Positions 1 to 11,238 of a stretch of 58,327 nt of DNA are shown here, piece by piece. Source of the DNA: Chara braunii (taxonomy: Eukaryota; Streptophyta; Charophyceae; Charales; Characeae). The stretch lies in contig BFEA01000245.1 in assembly GCA_003427395.1 (NCBI GenBank), positions 1,065,065 through 1,123,391 of the forward strand. The letters run 5' to 3'. Each line of letters starts with the position of its first letter. The first letter of the stretch is position 1. The notes beneath the pieces are model-generated. The model was not told where the DNA came from, made no database searches, and worked only from the letters and a program-made list of their open reading frames with translations. A program made the translations under genes and the position numbers.

Positions 1-539
1 TCTGCATGGGCGGCATCTTCAAGTACTTCGGGCTGCTGCTGATGTCAACAGTTGCATTGTCTTTTTGTAGTCTGGAGTAGTTGTGTAGAAGTAGGCTGGG
101 CGCTGAGCGCCAAGTGTGAGTGTAAGGGAACTGGACTCTTGTGTTGAGAGGAGAGAGTGTGCTCTCCACGGACATTGGTTTTCAGTGCTACGAAACTCCA
201 TTGGTGTATTATTGGTGCAAGGCTGCTATCTGGACACGGTGTGACTATTTGACTTGCAATGTGATGGTGTGATCTGGGTTTGTCATCTCGCTCTTGCTTA
301 TTTTCCTTACACATTAATTAAACTTTATTGATTATTAATTCGTTATTATTTTCTTATTACGAAATTTTGAGTTGTTTTTCGACCAAGCTATTTTTTCTGG
401 TTTATTAGGTGTCTTGTCCATATTGGGACAGGGACTGTATGTAAATTGCTTGATTGTCCTACCCCTGTTCCCACTCTCCCTGCCCTCCCCGTATTTTGTG
501 ACCACCGGGACTTCTCAAGTACCACATCAACTCAGGCTG
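1..539 (+). other. Gypsy-1 untranslated leader
   Basis: No convincing coding frame is seen before the first good ATG of the gag frame at 540. AT-rich towards 300-370. I could not identify a primer-binding site complementary to a tRNA 3' end. Confidence 0.5.
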
Positions 540-2333
540 ATGTCGACGGAACAGGACACCGGGGCACTGCCTCGACGCAGTGCCAGGCTCGCAGTTCGTA
601 GCCATTCTGTGGTACCTCCACGGTCTAAGTATCAGCAACAGCGACTCAGCAGGCGGACGACTGCAGCGGCATCAAGTACAACTACGGCAGTACCAGTCAC
701 CACCGGGGTTCTTCCCGCATGTCCGGTCCAAGGGGCCAGTGAGCCGTTGTCGGCTTACCTTCAGCGGGTACAGGCATTCACGGATGTCGTAGCTACCGCA
801 AAGACACAGCAAGAGGCAGCAGAGGCGGAACGTCAGCGGCTGGCCAGTGAGGCGGCAACCCAAACTCAGCGGACTACTGAGGCTGACGCCGTGGCTCGAG
901 ATAAGCGGAACGCCATCAGCATGGAGGCCTTGACTCAGAACGAGAGTCACTGGACGACACTGCTCCAAGACATGCTTTTTGTGCCTTCGGATACACAGGC
1001 GGATCCGACACCGGCGGAGGAAGAAAGGAGTAACCTGGCAGACCTGATGCTGAACGTGATGCGGGCGGTAATGTGGACCAATAGGATGTTAACGGTGCAG
1101 ATAAATGAGGGCTGACAACTGCGACAGACTCAACGGAAAGATGCTGCAGCCTTAACAGCCGCTGTTCGCGCTGCCGCCACACATCAGCAACAACAGCAAC
1201 AGCTGTTGAGCACCACCACCGCACGCGTCAACAGCATCGAGGCTAAAGCCTCAGCAGTGCCAGGCTGCACGACTTACATGGCGAAACAGCTCAACGAGCG
1301 CATCGACCATGCCGTCAGTCTAATCGGCGAACTAAGTGACTTCACCAGTCCGACTACGATCAGCAGCACGGTGGTCGCCATCAAAACGGACATCACCAAG
1401 CTGAAGTCGCAACCGGCAACAACTGCGAAGGTATACAAGATGCCACGCTTCAACATCGACAAGTTCGAGGACTACAACAAGACCGACGCTTTGACATGGT
1501 GGCAAGCCTTCCTCACCGAAGCGTCCTGCCACAAGGTCCCGGCCGAAGACATGCTGAAGGCACTATACCTCCAACTCATTGGAGGTGCGCAGACGTGGAT
1601 GAACAATCTCGCAGTTAATAAGGGAACCACTATCGCCGAGTTATATAAACACCTCACGTGGGAGGATTTTGAACAGATGTGGTTCACTCGATTCATGGTC
1701 CGCAACGTTGTGAAGGCGGCCATGAACGAGGTCTACACTTGCTCACAGGGAAACATGCCAACTCGAGACTGGACAATCAAGTGGCAAAAGATAGTGACCA
1801 CACCAGGCTTCGATTTGAGCTTTACAAACCAACGATCCGAGTTCTTCTCGCGATCGTGCGCAGGACTGCGAACCGCACTCGACAACGAGTACGATTATGC
1901 CTCATTCCAGGCTATTCTGGATCGTGCGAACCTGGTCATCCAAATGGACGACAAGGCCGCCAACGAAAAGCAGTCCCAGCCGCACTATGTGGCTAAGCAG
2001 GGCTACCAACGACAGACACATAACAATGTCGTGATTTCTGAAGAATCAGTTGATCTCCACGTTGCAGCAGCATCCTCGAGTGATGGAGGAACTGTCGCAG
2101 CGCTCCCTCCGAAGCATCCCAAGAGAGTTTGAAAGAACAAGGCGACACAAGCGACGACATTGACGGGAACTGGGCAGCAGCCATGGACGGCATACAAGAT
2201 AACCAAGGAAGTATATGACCTTCGTCAACGGTACGGATATTGCCTTTGGTGCAATGGGGTCACTCACTTGACCGCACAATGCCCCGAAAAGGGCAAGGCA
2301 CGCGTACCCCGTCCAGCTAACTCGGGAAACTGA
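540..2333 (+). pseudogene. gag: Gypsy-1 gag polyprotein (capsid + zinc knuckle), two stops
   Basis: The ATG at 540 opens a frame that runs to TGA at 2331-2333 and is broken by TGA at 1113-1115 and at 2130-2132. The N-terminal third is Gln/Ala/Thr-rich with coiled-coil character. The middle (about 1430-1960) is a retrotransposon Gag capsid domain, with PRFNIDKFEDYNKTDALTWW followed by a helical stretch ending in LQLIGGAQTW. At the end, CLWCNGVTHLTAQC (about 2248-2290) is a C-X2-C-X4-H-X4-C zinc knuckle for RNA binding. Gag packages element RNA into virus-like particles. The pol frame follows in the -1 phase, as expected for a frameshift-expressed Gypsy element. The stops make this a pseudogene, although read-through of each TGA restores the same frame. 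Confidence 0.85.
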
Positions 2334-2335
2334 GT

Positions 2336-3330
2336 TACGCAAGGAGAGGGGCAACGTCTCTCCTCACTCCGCCGGAACCGGTTGCCTTGCTAGCTATCGA
2401 TGTCACTACCGGGGAGCATGCGTTAGTCGCTGATTCTCGTGCTACGTACGAGGATTATGCCACCCAGTCGGTACCACCATTAGACCAGTCGAGCCACGTG
2501 CACTTAGATTGCGTATGCGCAGCCTGTACACCGTCGGCAAGTGATCCGGTCAGCTCGCCACTGATTTTCGAGGACTCGACGGCATGGTCAAGACTTGAGG
2601 AGCTTGACCCGCTCACGAGAGAGGACTTCGCTTGGATGCCTCTACCCTCAACCGGAACCTTGCCAAGGCCGCATTGCAATACCTTGATGGCAGATTTACG
2701 ATCCTATTTGCACGCTACAGTACCAGCTCCGTTGACGGACGACGGGGTAGCGGTTGTTGACCTCCGCTCCTATCTTGCGAAGATCGACCACGAGTACGTC
2801 ACCCAAAGGTACGCCGAAACCGACGCGCCTTTGCTCTATATCCGCATTCAAATCAGAAAGTCAACCTGTAGTGCCTTGATTGATTGCGGAGCATCTCGCA
2901 ACTTTATGAGCCAAGCCTTTATGGCCCGCACAGGCCTTGGCCCGCGCGTTCGAAGGAAGACGCAACCTACGCAAGTTACACTCGCGGACGGTCGCACGCA
3001 AAAGTCAATTGACCAATGGGTCGACAGCGTTCCGGTATACTTTGCACCACTTGCTTGCGAGCCGGTGTCTTTCGACATCCTCGACACCAAGTTCGACATG
3101 ATTCTAGGCATGTCTTGGTTGCGTAGCGCCAATCATCCGGTGAACTTCCACGACCGGACCGTTCACATCCGTGATCGGAACGGAGTGTTAGTCCCATGCA
3201 CGGTCGCGGCCCCTCACACTTCGATTGCTTGTCATGTGGTTTCCGTTGCGAGAATTCGTGACGCCATAGCTCGGAATGACGTCGAGGAGATGGGCCTTGT
3301 ATTCTTGCATGCTCTCCCCTCGCCGGACGG
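2336..3330 (+). pseudogene. pol: Gypsy-1 pol: aspartic protease region
   Basis: This is the start of the pol frame, -1 relative to gag and overlapping its end. There is no ATG at the beginning, so expression is presumably as a Gag-Pol fusion. The protease core lies at about 2830-3170. The active-site motif is DCGAS (about 2884-2898), the usual Gypsy variant of D-S/T-G-A, followed by TLADG and the flap-side motif MILGMSWL (about 3099-3122). This stretch is open and undamaged. It would cleave the Gag-Pol polyprotein. The first 150 residues are a linker I cannot assign. Confidence 0.85.
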
Positions 3331-4321
3331 ACCAGCTGCGTCACCGCCGGACCCACGCATTTCTCACCTCTTGGACGAGTATAGAGACGTCTTAGAGGCT
3401 CCCACCGGAACGGTTCTGGATCGGCCCATACGTCATGGGATCACTCTCGAGGCTGGTGCTGTCCCTCCGAGTGGATGTATTTACCGCATGAGCGAAGAGG
3501 AACTCGAGGTGCTTCGCGCACAACTCGATGACCTTCTCGACAAGGGCTGGATTCGCCTAGTTGTTCGCCTTACGGTGCCCCTGTTCTCTTCGTCCGGAAG
3601 AAGAACAAAGATCTACAGTTATGCATCGATTATCGGAAACTTAACGCACAAACCGTAAAGAACGCCGGCCCTCTCCCTCGGATTGATGATCTCCTTCAGC
3701 GGTTAGGCGGCGCGACGTACTTCTCGAAGTTGGATTTGAAGTCAGGTTACCACCAGATTGAAATCCAGCCTCACCACATTCAAGACGCGGTACGGGCATT
3801 TCGAGTGGGTTGTCATGCCATTTGACCTCACCAATGCCCCCGCGACTTTCCAAGCAGCTATGACGACTGAGTTTCGCGACTTGCTCGATCGCAGCGTCCT
3901 CATCTACCTCGAGCACATCCTGGTTTATAGTAGGACGTTGGACGAGCACATCGCACACCTTCGCACTATTTTGGATCGTTTGCGATTGGCCAAGTACAAA
4001 GCGAATCTCGACAAGTGCGAGTTCGCCAAGCAGGAGCTTGAGTACTTGGGTCACTTTGTCACGCCGAAAGGCATTCGTCCCTTAGCGGACAAGATCCAAG
4101 CCATCGTGGATTGGTTGGAACCCCGTTGCACGACGGATGTACGCTCTTTCATGGGTTTGGCTGGATATTATCAGCGATTCGTCGAGTCATACTCGAAAGT
4201 GATCGCTCCTTTGTCAAGACTTCAGTCCCCGAAGGTGCCCTTTGAGTTCGACGACGCAGCCCGTGGCGCGTTCACTACGTTGAAGGCAGCGATGCAAGCC
4301 GCACCTGCCTTCCGTATATAG
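3331..4321 (+). pseudogene. pol: Gypsy-1 pol: reverse transcriptase, frameshifted and catalytically dead
   Basis: The fingers motif with the IYRMSEEEL lead-in is at about 3480. The frame slips near 3557 and returns near 3782. Between the slips, LCIDYRKLN and FSKLDLKSGYHQIEI (motif A Asp present) are readable in another frame. Motif B region is PFDLTNAPATFQ. The catalytic box usually reads Y-x-D-D; here it is LIYLEHILVYS (about 3899-3930), so both aspartates are replaced by Glu-His. Thumb and connection follow (LEYLGHFVT, RSFMGLAGYYQRF). The TAG at 4319-4321 closes the segment. Two frameshifts plus loss of the catalytic pair show this copy cannot polymerise. Confidence 0.85.
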
Positions 4322-4615
4322 GACCCCACCCTTCCCACCCAAGTGACTACGGACGCTTCGGGATATGGTATTGGTGCGGTGTTGGAACAGTGTCACGAGG
4401 ACAGTTGGCATCCGGTCGAGTACTTCTCCCAAAAGGTGCCTCTCGTCAACACTCTCGACGACGCCAGGAAGAAAGAGCTACTCGCGTTCGTCACCGTTCT
4501 CAAACGGTGGCGCCACTTTCTTCTCGGTCGTCGGCGTTTTAAATGGAATACGAACAACAATCCGTTGACCTTTTATAAAACGCAGGATACGGTCACTAGC
4601 ACGATCGATCGATGA
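4322..4615 (+). pseudogene. pol: Gypsy-1 pol: RNase H
   Basis: Same frame as the reverse transcriptase after one stop. VTTDASGYGIGAVL holds the first catalytic Asp and ARKKELLAF the Glu. The third acidic site, normally T-D in Gypsy elements, reads NTNNNPLTF, so it appears to be Asn. TGA at 4613-4615 closes it and the integrase continues in the same frame. It would degrade the RNA strand of the RNA-DNA hybrid. Confidence 0.8.
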
Positions 4616-5760
4616 ATGTATTACATCGACCAGTTCGACTTTGACCCGTGCCACATTCTCGGTCCTGCCAATCGAGCTGCGGACGCCCTCTCACGACGGC
4701 CCGATTTTTGTGTCATTGTGACCACGGCATTCGACCTCGATGACGATCTGCAACCGCATTTCGTCAAAGGCTACAAGTCCGACCCGAGTTACTCTACGCT
4801 TTACGCAGAGCTTTCATCGGATCACCCGCCAGCTAGCCACTATCGGATTTCTGACGGGTTCCTTCTCCTTCACACGAGAGGAAAGGACTTGTTAGTTGTG
4901 CCCCAAGATCGCATCTTACGGACTCGTCTTCTCGGCGAATTCCACGACACACGACTTTCGACACACCTTGGCGTAAACAGCACGTTAGCACGCCTCCGCC
5001 AGTGTTTTCACTGGCCCGACGTCCTTCATGACGTCACGAGGTACATTGAGTCATGTGCAGTTTGCCACCGTAACAAGGGTCGATCTCGAGTCCCCTTCGG
5101 CGAACTGAAACCGTTGCCGATTCCTCGGGCACCGCACCTCTCCATTGCTATGGACGTGACAGGCCCGTTTCCCCGCGATCGCCACGGCCATGACGGTATT
5201 CTCACGGTCGTTGACCGTTTAAGTAAGTATGCTCGCTTCCTTCCGTGCAAGTATCATGCTGCAGCACCTGAGCTCGCACGATTCTTGCACACCGGTTGGA
5301 CTACCAACCAGGGTGTTCCGGAAGATATAGTGAGCGACCGAGATACTCGCTTCATGTCGGCCTTTTGGACTTCCCTTATGGCTGAGTTCGGGACGACAAT
5401 GAAGCCGAGCTCGGCTCGACACCCGCAGACGGATGGTCAGACGGAGCGAGCACACCAGACCGCTCAGATGATGTTGCGTACGCTCATCCGTCCCGACCAG
5501 AAAGATTGGGTTGATCGGCTTCCCGACATTGAGTTCGCCTACAACACTTCGGTGCATCCGGCGATCTGCGTCACACCATTCGAGCTACATCATGGTGGAG
5601 AGAAAGCACGGATCTTCGCTGATCTCCTTCTGCCACAGGCCGCCGACATAGACGTCCCTTGCTCTCCCGCTTCCGTTCGGAAGTACCGGGACTTGCTGAT
5701 CAAAGCCCGCGCGAATATACAAAAGGCTCAGATCCGCATGCAGCAGCAGGCTAACCGACG
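4616..5760 (+). pseudogene. pol: Gypsy-1 pol: integrase, catalytic triad intact
   Basis: After the RNase H tail (ALSRRPDF, about 4687) comes an HHCC zinc domain with H-x-H at FHDTRLSTHLG and CAVCHRNKG (about 4940-5085). The DDE core is complete: Asp in SIAMDVTGPF (about 5150), Asp in IVSDRDTRF (about 5330) and Glu in DGQTERAHQ (about 5430). This is the best-preserved part of the element. The frame is lost near 5760. The product would insert element cDNA into chromatin. Confidence 0.88.
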
Positions 5761-6236
5761 TCGACTTCCATGTCCTTGTTTGGGTCCTCTCCGAGGAATT
5801 TGCGCTCGAGCAGGACGTTTCGCGCAAACTCCTTCCAAAATGGTTCGCACCATGGGAAGTTACTTTTGCTGTTGGAGACGACCCCGCAGGTCCTTCCTTT
5901 GTGGTCAACATTCCTCCGCACCTTCCAGTGCACCGGGTCTTCCACGCGTCGAAGTTGGCCATCTACACGCCACCTTCCGCCGACGAGTTTCCCGGACGTC
6001 GATCACAGGATCCGCCTTCTATGGACGGACATCAGGAAGTGGAGCGAGTCATCATGCACCGCAAGTATGGCAACAAGCCAATGCAGTTCAAAGTCACATT
6101 CAAGCAATGTGCGCCTGACGACACTCGGTGGATCTCTAGCGCAGACTTCCAGACTTCTGCACCCCTTGCCAAGGAAGTAGCTCGTCCCGCCCGACCCACC
6201 CCGGTATCGGACAGACAACTCCGCCCTCGCAGGTAG
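5761..6236 (+). pseudogene. pol: Gypsy-1 pol: integrase C-terminus with chromodomain-like tail
   Basis: Read in the frame shifted from the core integrase. LPVHRVFHASKLAIY (about 5924-5968) is the conserved end of Gypsy integrases. It is followed by QEVERVIMHRKYG and DDTRWISS (about 6035-6140), which resemble the strand pattern of a chromodomain, a module that targets integration to marked chromatin. The chromodomain call is by pattern only. The frame ends at TAG 6234-6236, twelve bases before the polypurine tract, so the coding region is complete at its 3' end. Confidence 0.7.
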
Positions 6237-6247
6237 CTCGGTCTTTT

Positions 6248-6260
6248 AAGAGGGGGAGTG
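6248..6260 (+). promoter_or_regulatory. Gypsy-1 polypurine tract
   Basis: A purine run (AAGAGGGGGAGTG) sits directly before TGTTAC, the usual primer site for plus-strand DNA synthesis at a 3' LTR border. Confidence 0.8.
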
Positions 6261-6960
6261 TGTTACATCTTCGACACCACACGGGTCCTACCGGACCCGA
6301 CTTAGGGCTAGAGGGACACAGCAGGGCCTAAAGGCCCGGACTTGGGGTACAGCAGGCCGTAAAGGCCTCAGTTTTGGACCAGACCCGACGGGCAGGCCCA
6401 AACGACATTACCGTTTGGGCCTGGCGGCGCTTTTGAGGCTGCCGCCCGCCGGTCTGATCTGAACCGTCGATCTTGACGGTTCAGGTCACGGCCAGGCCTC
6501 GCAGCATTGAGGCCGGCCTCTTCTCCACCGGTACAAAAGACCGGTTCAGCCTCAGTATGAGGCATCGAGCCACTGGCATGCTGCATCAGCACCAGTGCGT
6601 ATCGGTTGAGGCAGCAGCGCTATTCTTAGTGCAAGAGCAGCAGCAGCGGCGCGAGCTAGCGCAGCAGCAGCGACGAGCCAGGAGTTGGGCAGCAGCCCTC
6701 GGCAGTACGGCGGCCATAGCCGCGACCTGCAGTCGGACTACAGCGAAGTCAGGTACCAGGAGGCGAGGAGATCTTCTCCTCCCTCCACGGCTACCGGCTG
6801 TCCCCTCCTCATCTCCTCCTCATCTCCTCCTCCTCTGCCATCTCTTCTTCTCCTTCTTCTTCTTCTTCTTCTTCTTCTCCTTCTTCTTCTTCAGGCTTCA
6901 TCTTCTTCTTCTTCAGACTGGAGACTTGATACTAGTTGGACAGAGATCAGTGTTGGACTT
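6261..6960 (+). repeat. Gypsy-1 3' LTR (right border unresolved)
   Basis: Begins TGTTAC after the polypurine tract. The first 250 bases are GC-rich with repeats of GGCCTAAAGGCC type and two strong hairpins: arms 6394-6403/6411-6420 and 6459-6468/6475-6484, each 10 bp with no mismatch. A CAG-rich stretch (about 6610-6690) and a TTC/CTC microsatellite follow. No partner LTR is in the window, so the TG...CA right border cannot be fixed. Confidence 0.55.
6775..6921 (+). repeat. CTC/TTC trinucleotide microsatellite
   Basis: Imperfect pyrimidine run of CTC and TTC units. The open frames across it encode Ser/Leu/Phe runs and are not genes. Confidence 0.9.
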
Positions 6961-7302
6961 CGGTGGTAAGAGGCTGTGGTACTTACTGGATTCGAGACTT
7001 GGAGATTGTTGGGGATGATACCAGCTGCATCACAGATTGGACACCGGTTACATTAGGACTCTGTATCTCTGACATTGGTGACTTATTGTCCACGACATTT
7101 GATCTTGTTTAATGACATTTTGGACTATCATATCGGTGACCTACTGGATTCTATCTCGGTGACATCTGGCACTACCTCCATCTCCCACCCCCTTCGTCTT
7201 TCCTCCCACCTTCATCTGTGTATGCATGTACGGGGCCTGAGCATCGTCTATGAATGGCTCAGACCCCACGCTCTCACGATTGTTTGTGTGTGGAGTGATA
7301 TC

Positions 7303-7344
7303 TATGTGAGTCAGTCTATGTGAGTCAGTCTATGTGAGTCAGTC
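7303..7344 (+). repeat. Tandem repeat, 3 x 14 bp
   Basis: Three exact copies of TATGTGAGTCAGTC at 7303, 7317 and 7331. Each contains TGAGTCA, an AP-1/GCN4-type bZIP consensus, though a regulatory role is only speculation. Confidence 0.9.
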
Positions 7345-8054
7345 CATTAATCAGACTTCCGCTGCATACATGCTCATCCTATATTGGTTGATCTCTTGGT
7401 TCTGCCCATACTTGACGAAGTATTCACAAGTACGCAAGAAGCACTAGGGGTACACATTCTACTACAAGTACCATAGGTGAACCCTCTTTTCCTTTTAGAG
7501 AGATCCTAGCCTTGTCATCATCAGATCCCTGTGGTTATTATCTTGAATTTTATGTTCTGCAACCCTTTCCTATTGGAGGGACCCTAGCCCTATCATCATG
7601 AGGTCCCTTCTGGTTACTATCGCGAATTCTATGTTCTTTTTGTTCTTACTCGAGCATCTCTAGTTTCTGTCCCCAGCAGGCTCACGACCACCATCAGCTC
7701 CCCTTACCTCTATCATCAACTGGCTCTCTAGTCATTCTTTATTGTACCCCAGAGTATGTCTAGTTCTCGTCTTCAGTGGGTTCACAGCCATCATCTGCTC
7801 CCCCATATCTATCATAGACTAGACCTACTCTGGACTATTCTCACCCCTACGGAGCATAGGCCGCAGGGCCACCCCATAGAGAGGGACAAAATCAGTGAGG
7901 GTCATGAGATGAGGGGAATTGGGAATCTGGTGGTGTGCAGAACAGAAGTTCTAATGGAATGTTCACAACCTGCTGGCAAACGTGGGCGCGCTGTTCTTCG
8001 AGGCCGCCCGACAGGGAGCATCATGTGCGTCGAACGCCGGGAATATCTTGCAAC
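7345..8054. repeat. Gene-free stretch with two divergent tandem duplications
   Basis: No gene is seen. Segments of about 80 bp at 7481-7560 and 7562-7640 share GATCCTAGCC..TCATCAT..TATGTTCT. Segments of about 88 bp at 7651-7737 and 7751-7840 share CTAGTT..CACGACC/CACAGCC..TATCAT. Both pairs are old, at roughly 70-75% identity by eye. Confidence 0.6.
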
Positions 8055-8335
8055 GCGCAAAGTTGGATCGCGGGATTTCGTCTTTTCTTCGCGGCTGTAG
8101 CGGTAAGTTAGTTTGTGAGTCGTGATTTCTTTTTTGTTTTGTTTTGTTTTGTATTTGAAGATAGATCACGGGTGCAACATTGGATTGCGGGATTTCGTCT
8201 TTTCTTCGCGGCCGTAGCGGTAAGTTAGTTCGCAAGTCGTGATTTCTGTTTTGTTTTGTTTTGCTTTGTTTTGTTTTGTTTTGTTTTGTTTTGTTTTGTT
8301 TTGTTTTATTTTGTATTTGAAGATAGATCACGGCC
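8055..8335. repeat. Tandem duplication (~118/164 bp) with expanded TTTTG microsatellite
   Basis: Copy 1 (8055-8171) and copy 2 (8172-8335) share GGATTTCGTCTTTTCTTCGC, CGGTAAGTTAGTT, GTCGTGATTTCT and TTTGAAGATAGATCACGG. The difference is the TTTTG array: about 5 units in copy 1 and about 15 in copy 2. Confidence 0.9.
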
Positions 8336-8339
8336 ACAG

Positions 8340-9359
8340 TGGACGCGCGATTTTGTCGCTAGTTTCAAATTTTGGTGGAGTTGTTAGTTTCAGATTCCAG
8401 CAACTGTCTTCTTCTTTTTTCCCAAAAGAAACACTCCCTTTCGCCACATAGGGCCTATCCACACCAATGTCGAAACTGGAGTTTTCAACATTTTTGCTTC
8501 ACCACACAGACTGTCGAAGAAAAAATGCCCAAAGCACCTCGACAATAGTCAGAGAAGTGGTTTCAACATGGGTGTAGAATGGCCCGCCTGCAGCGGGTCG
8601 CGTTTCAACATCTCTGAAACGAGGTTGTGAAGGATGTGTGAATTTCGACATCGATCAGGGTCCGGGTACTGGCTCTGCCTCAACTTCCCGTGTCTTCATC
8701 TTCTTCTTTTTTTTTTTCCCTTTTCTAACAATGAAACTTTGCTTATCCTGGGTCTTCGACATACGGTGTGCCGAAGGCGGCCTTTGTGTCGAAATCGGGA
8801 ATGTCGAAAATGGTCTGACAGAAAAATGGACAGAAAACCAAAAACACTCGACGGATCGGTGGCAATGAACGGAAGGACTCTCGGCGGCGGCAAGGACGTT
8901 GCTTAGCATTGCGATGCGCTATTCGCGGGCTCCTCTACCGGGGACGGTAGACTGGGACTGAGGGTAGCAGGGAAGAACAGGCGTTGTCGTCACCACCGAG
9001 ACCTCGGGATTCCCGAGGTTTGACGTGGAGGCGTCTCTTTCCTCACCAGAGCTTGAGCTGTGGTGTGAGTGGATGGTTAGCTGCCACCCGCCAGGATCGG
9101 CTCACTGCCTCAAGCGTTGTCTGGTTTGTTGGATCTTTGCTCTGTGTGCGAATGTCTGGCTCTTGAAATGGCCCAATGGCAGTTCCTATGAAAGATCCGG
9201 ATGTTGAGAGGAGAGTAACATGTGCAAGATGTGTGCGACCTACACCCAAGGCAACAAGAGATATTAGAGCGGAGATGCAGGTATAATCCTTCTCCCACTC
9301 TCAGCGACTCTTTCACTAAGGTTGACTGGGTAACCACGTGAGCTAGGTTTATCCCTAAT
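8340..9359. other. No recognisable gene
   Basis: Open frames here are short and lack family motifs. The sequence is scattered with TTTCAACAT and TTCGACAT words. 9200-9360 may be the 5' untranslated region of the LINE that follows. Confidence 0.5.
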
Positions 9360-9466
9360 TTATTGGAAGCTTCAGCCGAATATACTAGTAGGCTATTGTC
9401 TATTCTTGAGAGACATTCGATAATTGCGGTTCCCCCCCCCCACTTGCTGGATTCACGCTCAAAACC

Positions 9467-10560
9467 ATGGCATCAGGGGAGGTGCCCCTGGCGACTTCAT
9501 CTGAAGAAAAGGAGCGTATCCGGGCCATACTGTCCCAGTGCTATATCGATGGGATACTCCCAACTCGACTTGCCCCATCCAAAGTGGAGGTGGGAGAGGA
9601 TTATGTAAAAGTTACAGTTGACCCGGAGATGTATAAAATCCAAGCTGATTGGCTGCGTGAACACGCAGTCACCATCCTTTTCGGAGAAGAAACCTCATCG
9701 ATTTCAACGGATGTTAAAAAACGTCTGATTCGAATTTATGAGAACGGTTGGGCCTCGTCTTCACGCCAAGACACAACCCTCTTAAGAGAGGCCTCTTTCA
9801 CAATGAGGGACGCAATCTGGTTACCTGCGTGGCACCCTCAAAAGAACTAGCAGAATGGATGGTAAAAGTGTTTGAAACGAAGATTGTGTTGGATCATGTT
9901 ACGTATAAAGCGTCCTTCAAACCATGGATTACTGAACACGAGCTCTGGGAGTGGAGGGAGATAGCCTAGCACCGGTTCTTTTGGATTCACTGCCAGCAGG
10001 TACCGGTGGGGGTGCTCCCTTTCCTCCCATGAACAATAAGAGATGTGTATGATTGTGAGCTAATCCAGGAGTACTCTGTATTTAAGGACAAATTGGAACC
10101 CGATTTATTGAATGTTCGATTTGACCTAGAATCAGCGTTTCGCCTCCGATATAAGAAGTACTTGGTGGTTGATTTGGGACGGGGGGGGTACGTTAAGCTC
10201 GAAGTGGTACATGTTGATACCCCTTGGTGCCCAAAATGCAGGCGTCATTTCCACTACGAAGGAGATGGGGATTGCTTGACCAGGGGCAAGAAGTCTTATG
10301 CGAAAGTCGTCAAGGTCAAAAATTTGGGTACGGGCGATGCCACTACTGGGCAAATGACCAAAGGGAAGGGAATTGGAAAGGGTCCGATCCAGAAGTGGAA
10401 AGAGAAACGTAAGGAACTTTCGCCGAAGAAGTCAGATAAGGAGGCAAGAAAGGGAGGAAGGGGAGGGATACAGGGGAAAGGACAAAAGAGAGGGAAAGGG
10501 AAATGGAAATGGGAGCTAAGGGTCCGATCTCTGCCAGAAGCAAAATACCTACTGGCATAG
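9467..10560 (+). pseudogene. LINE ORF1: RNA-binding protein with zinc-knuckle-like motif
   Basis: ATG at 9467 (MASGEVPLATSSEEKERI). One frameshift near 9760 moves the frame; stops follow at 9967-9969 and near 10030, after which the same frame runs to 10560. KELAEWMVKVFETKIVLD and FFWIHCQQVPVGVLP resemble the N-terminal domain of plant L1 ORF1 proteins. CPKCRRHFHYEGDGDC (about 10229-10276) is C-X2-C-X4-H-X6-C, a knuckle with longer last spacing than the standard X4. The C-terminal 90 residues are Lys/Gly-rich (GKGIGKGPIQKWKEKRK), suited to nucleic acid binding. Confidence 0.75.
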
Positions 10561-10625
10561 AAAAGGAACAAGAGTGATCCCTCAGCGAGAAAACGAATAC
10601 TGACCCGACGACGGAAGGTAATAAG

Positions 10626-11120
10626 ATGGATGAAAACCTGATTCTTGTTAAAAGGGAAAAAAGGAAACGGGATGAAGAGGAAGAACAACCAAAAGTTAAA
10701 ATGAGTCAAGATTTTGAGATCAAGGGAAATAAGATTGTCCTACACAAAGGAGAGCATCACCTCTCCCCCTTCCCATCCTCCTCTTTTGAAGGAGAGGAGG
10801 ACTAGGGGAAATCACTTATGCGAAGGAAGATTTTTGCAAATGAAATTTATGACTCCCAGGATGACTGAGTCCATGACTCAGACTACGGTATCGAAGCACT
10901 ACACAGTCTTAAAAGTGGTCAACCTTCTCGCCCTGGCCCCAAAGACCTTTTAGAGTCGGGGTCGGGCAAGGAAGATTTTCGCTCAGTACGTAGCCACAAC
11001 CCGTCTTCTCCAACAACTGAGGAACGGGCCGCGGCATCACTACACTTTACTGCAGTCTCGGGCGTCTCCCCAGCGAAGAAACAAAGGGCCACAACTTGAA
11101 AGAAGATGGGGACAACGGGA
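10626..11120 (+). pseudogene. LINE ORF1 tail, low complexity, charged
   Basis: The ATG at 10626 opens a frame with REKRKRDEEEEQPKVKMSQD and later SPAKKQRATT, two basic clusters like nuclear localisation signals, plus Ser/Pro-rich spacers. Stops interrupt it near 10803 and 10866. It is probably the frame-shifted continuation of ORF1, because plant L1 ORF1 proteins end in charged disordered tails. There are no domain motifs. Confidence 0.4.
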
Positions 11121-11238
11121 AAAGTACCAGGGTCAGCCAGGACTACTGCCCATCACTCGACAGGGAGAAAATCCCAACTTCTTTTGGGGGGCGGTTAGGG
11201 AAGATGCAACCGGAAAATCTTGGGTTCTTACCCACCCA

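Larger units (their letters stand above)
1..6960 (+). mobile_element. Gypsy-1: Ty3/Gypsy LTR retrotransposon, 5' end outside window
   Basis: Order of parts is leader, gag with CCHC knuckle, protease, reverse transcriptase, RNase H, integrase, chromodomain-like tail, polypurine tract and LTR start, which is the Ty3/Gypsy order. The 5' LTR is not recognisable; bases 1-370 do not match the sequence after 6261, so the window begins inside the element. The right end of the 3' LTR is not resolved and 6960 is a rough placement. Several in-frame stops and frameshifts make this copy non-autonomous. Confidence 0.9.

Noticed and set aside
1-370. 5' LTR of Gypsy-1
   Set aside because: No convincing match to the 3' LTR after 6261 and no primer-binding site; the LTR most likely lies left of the window.
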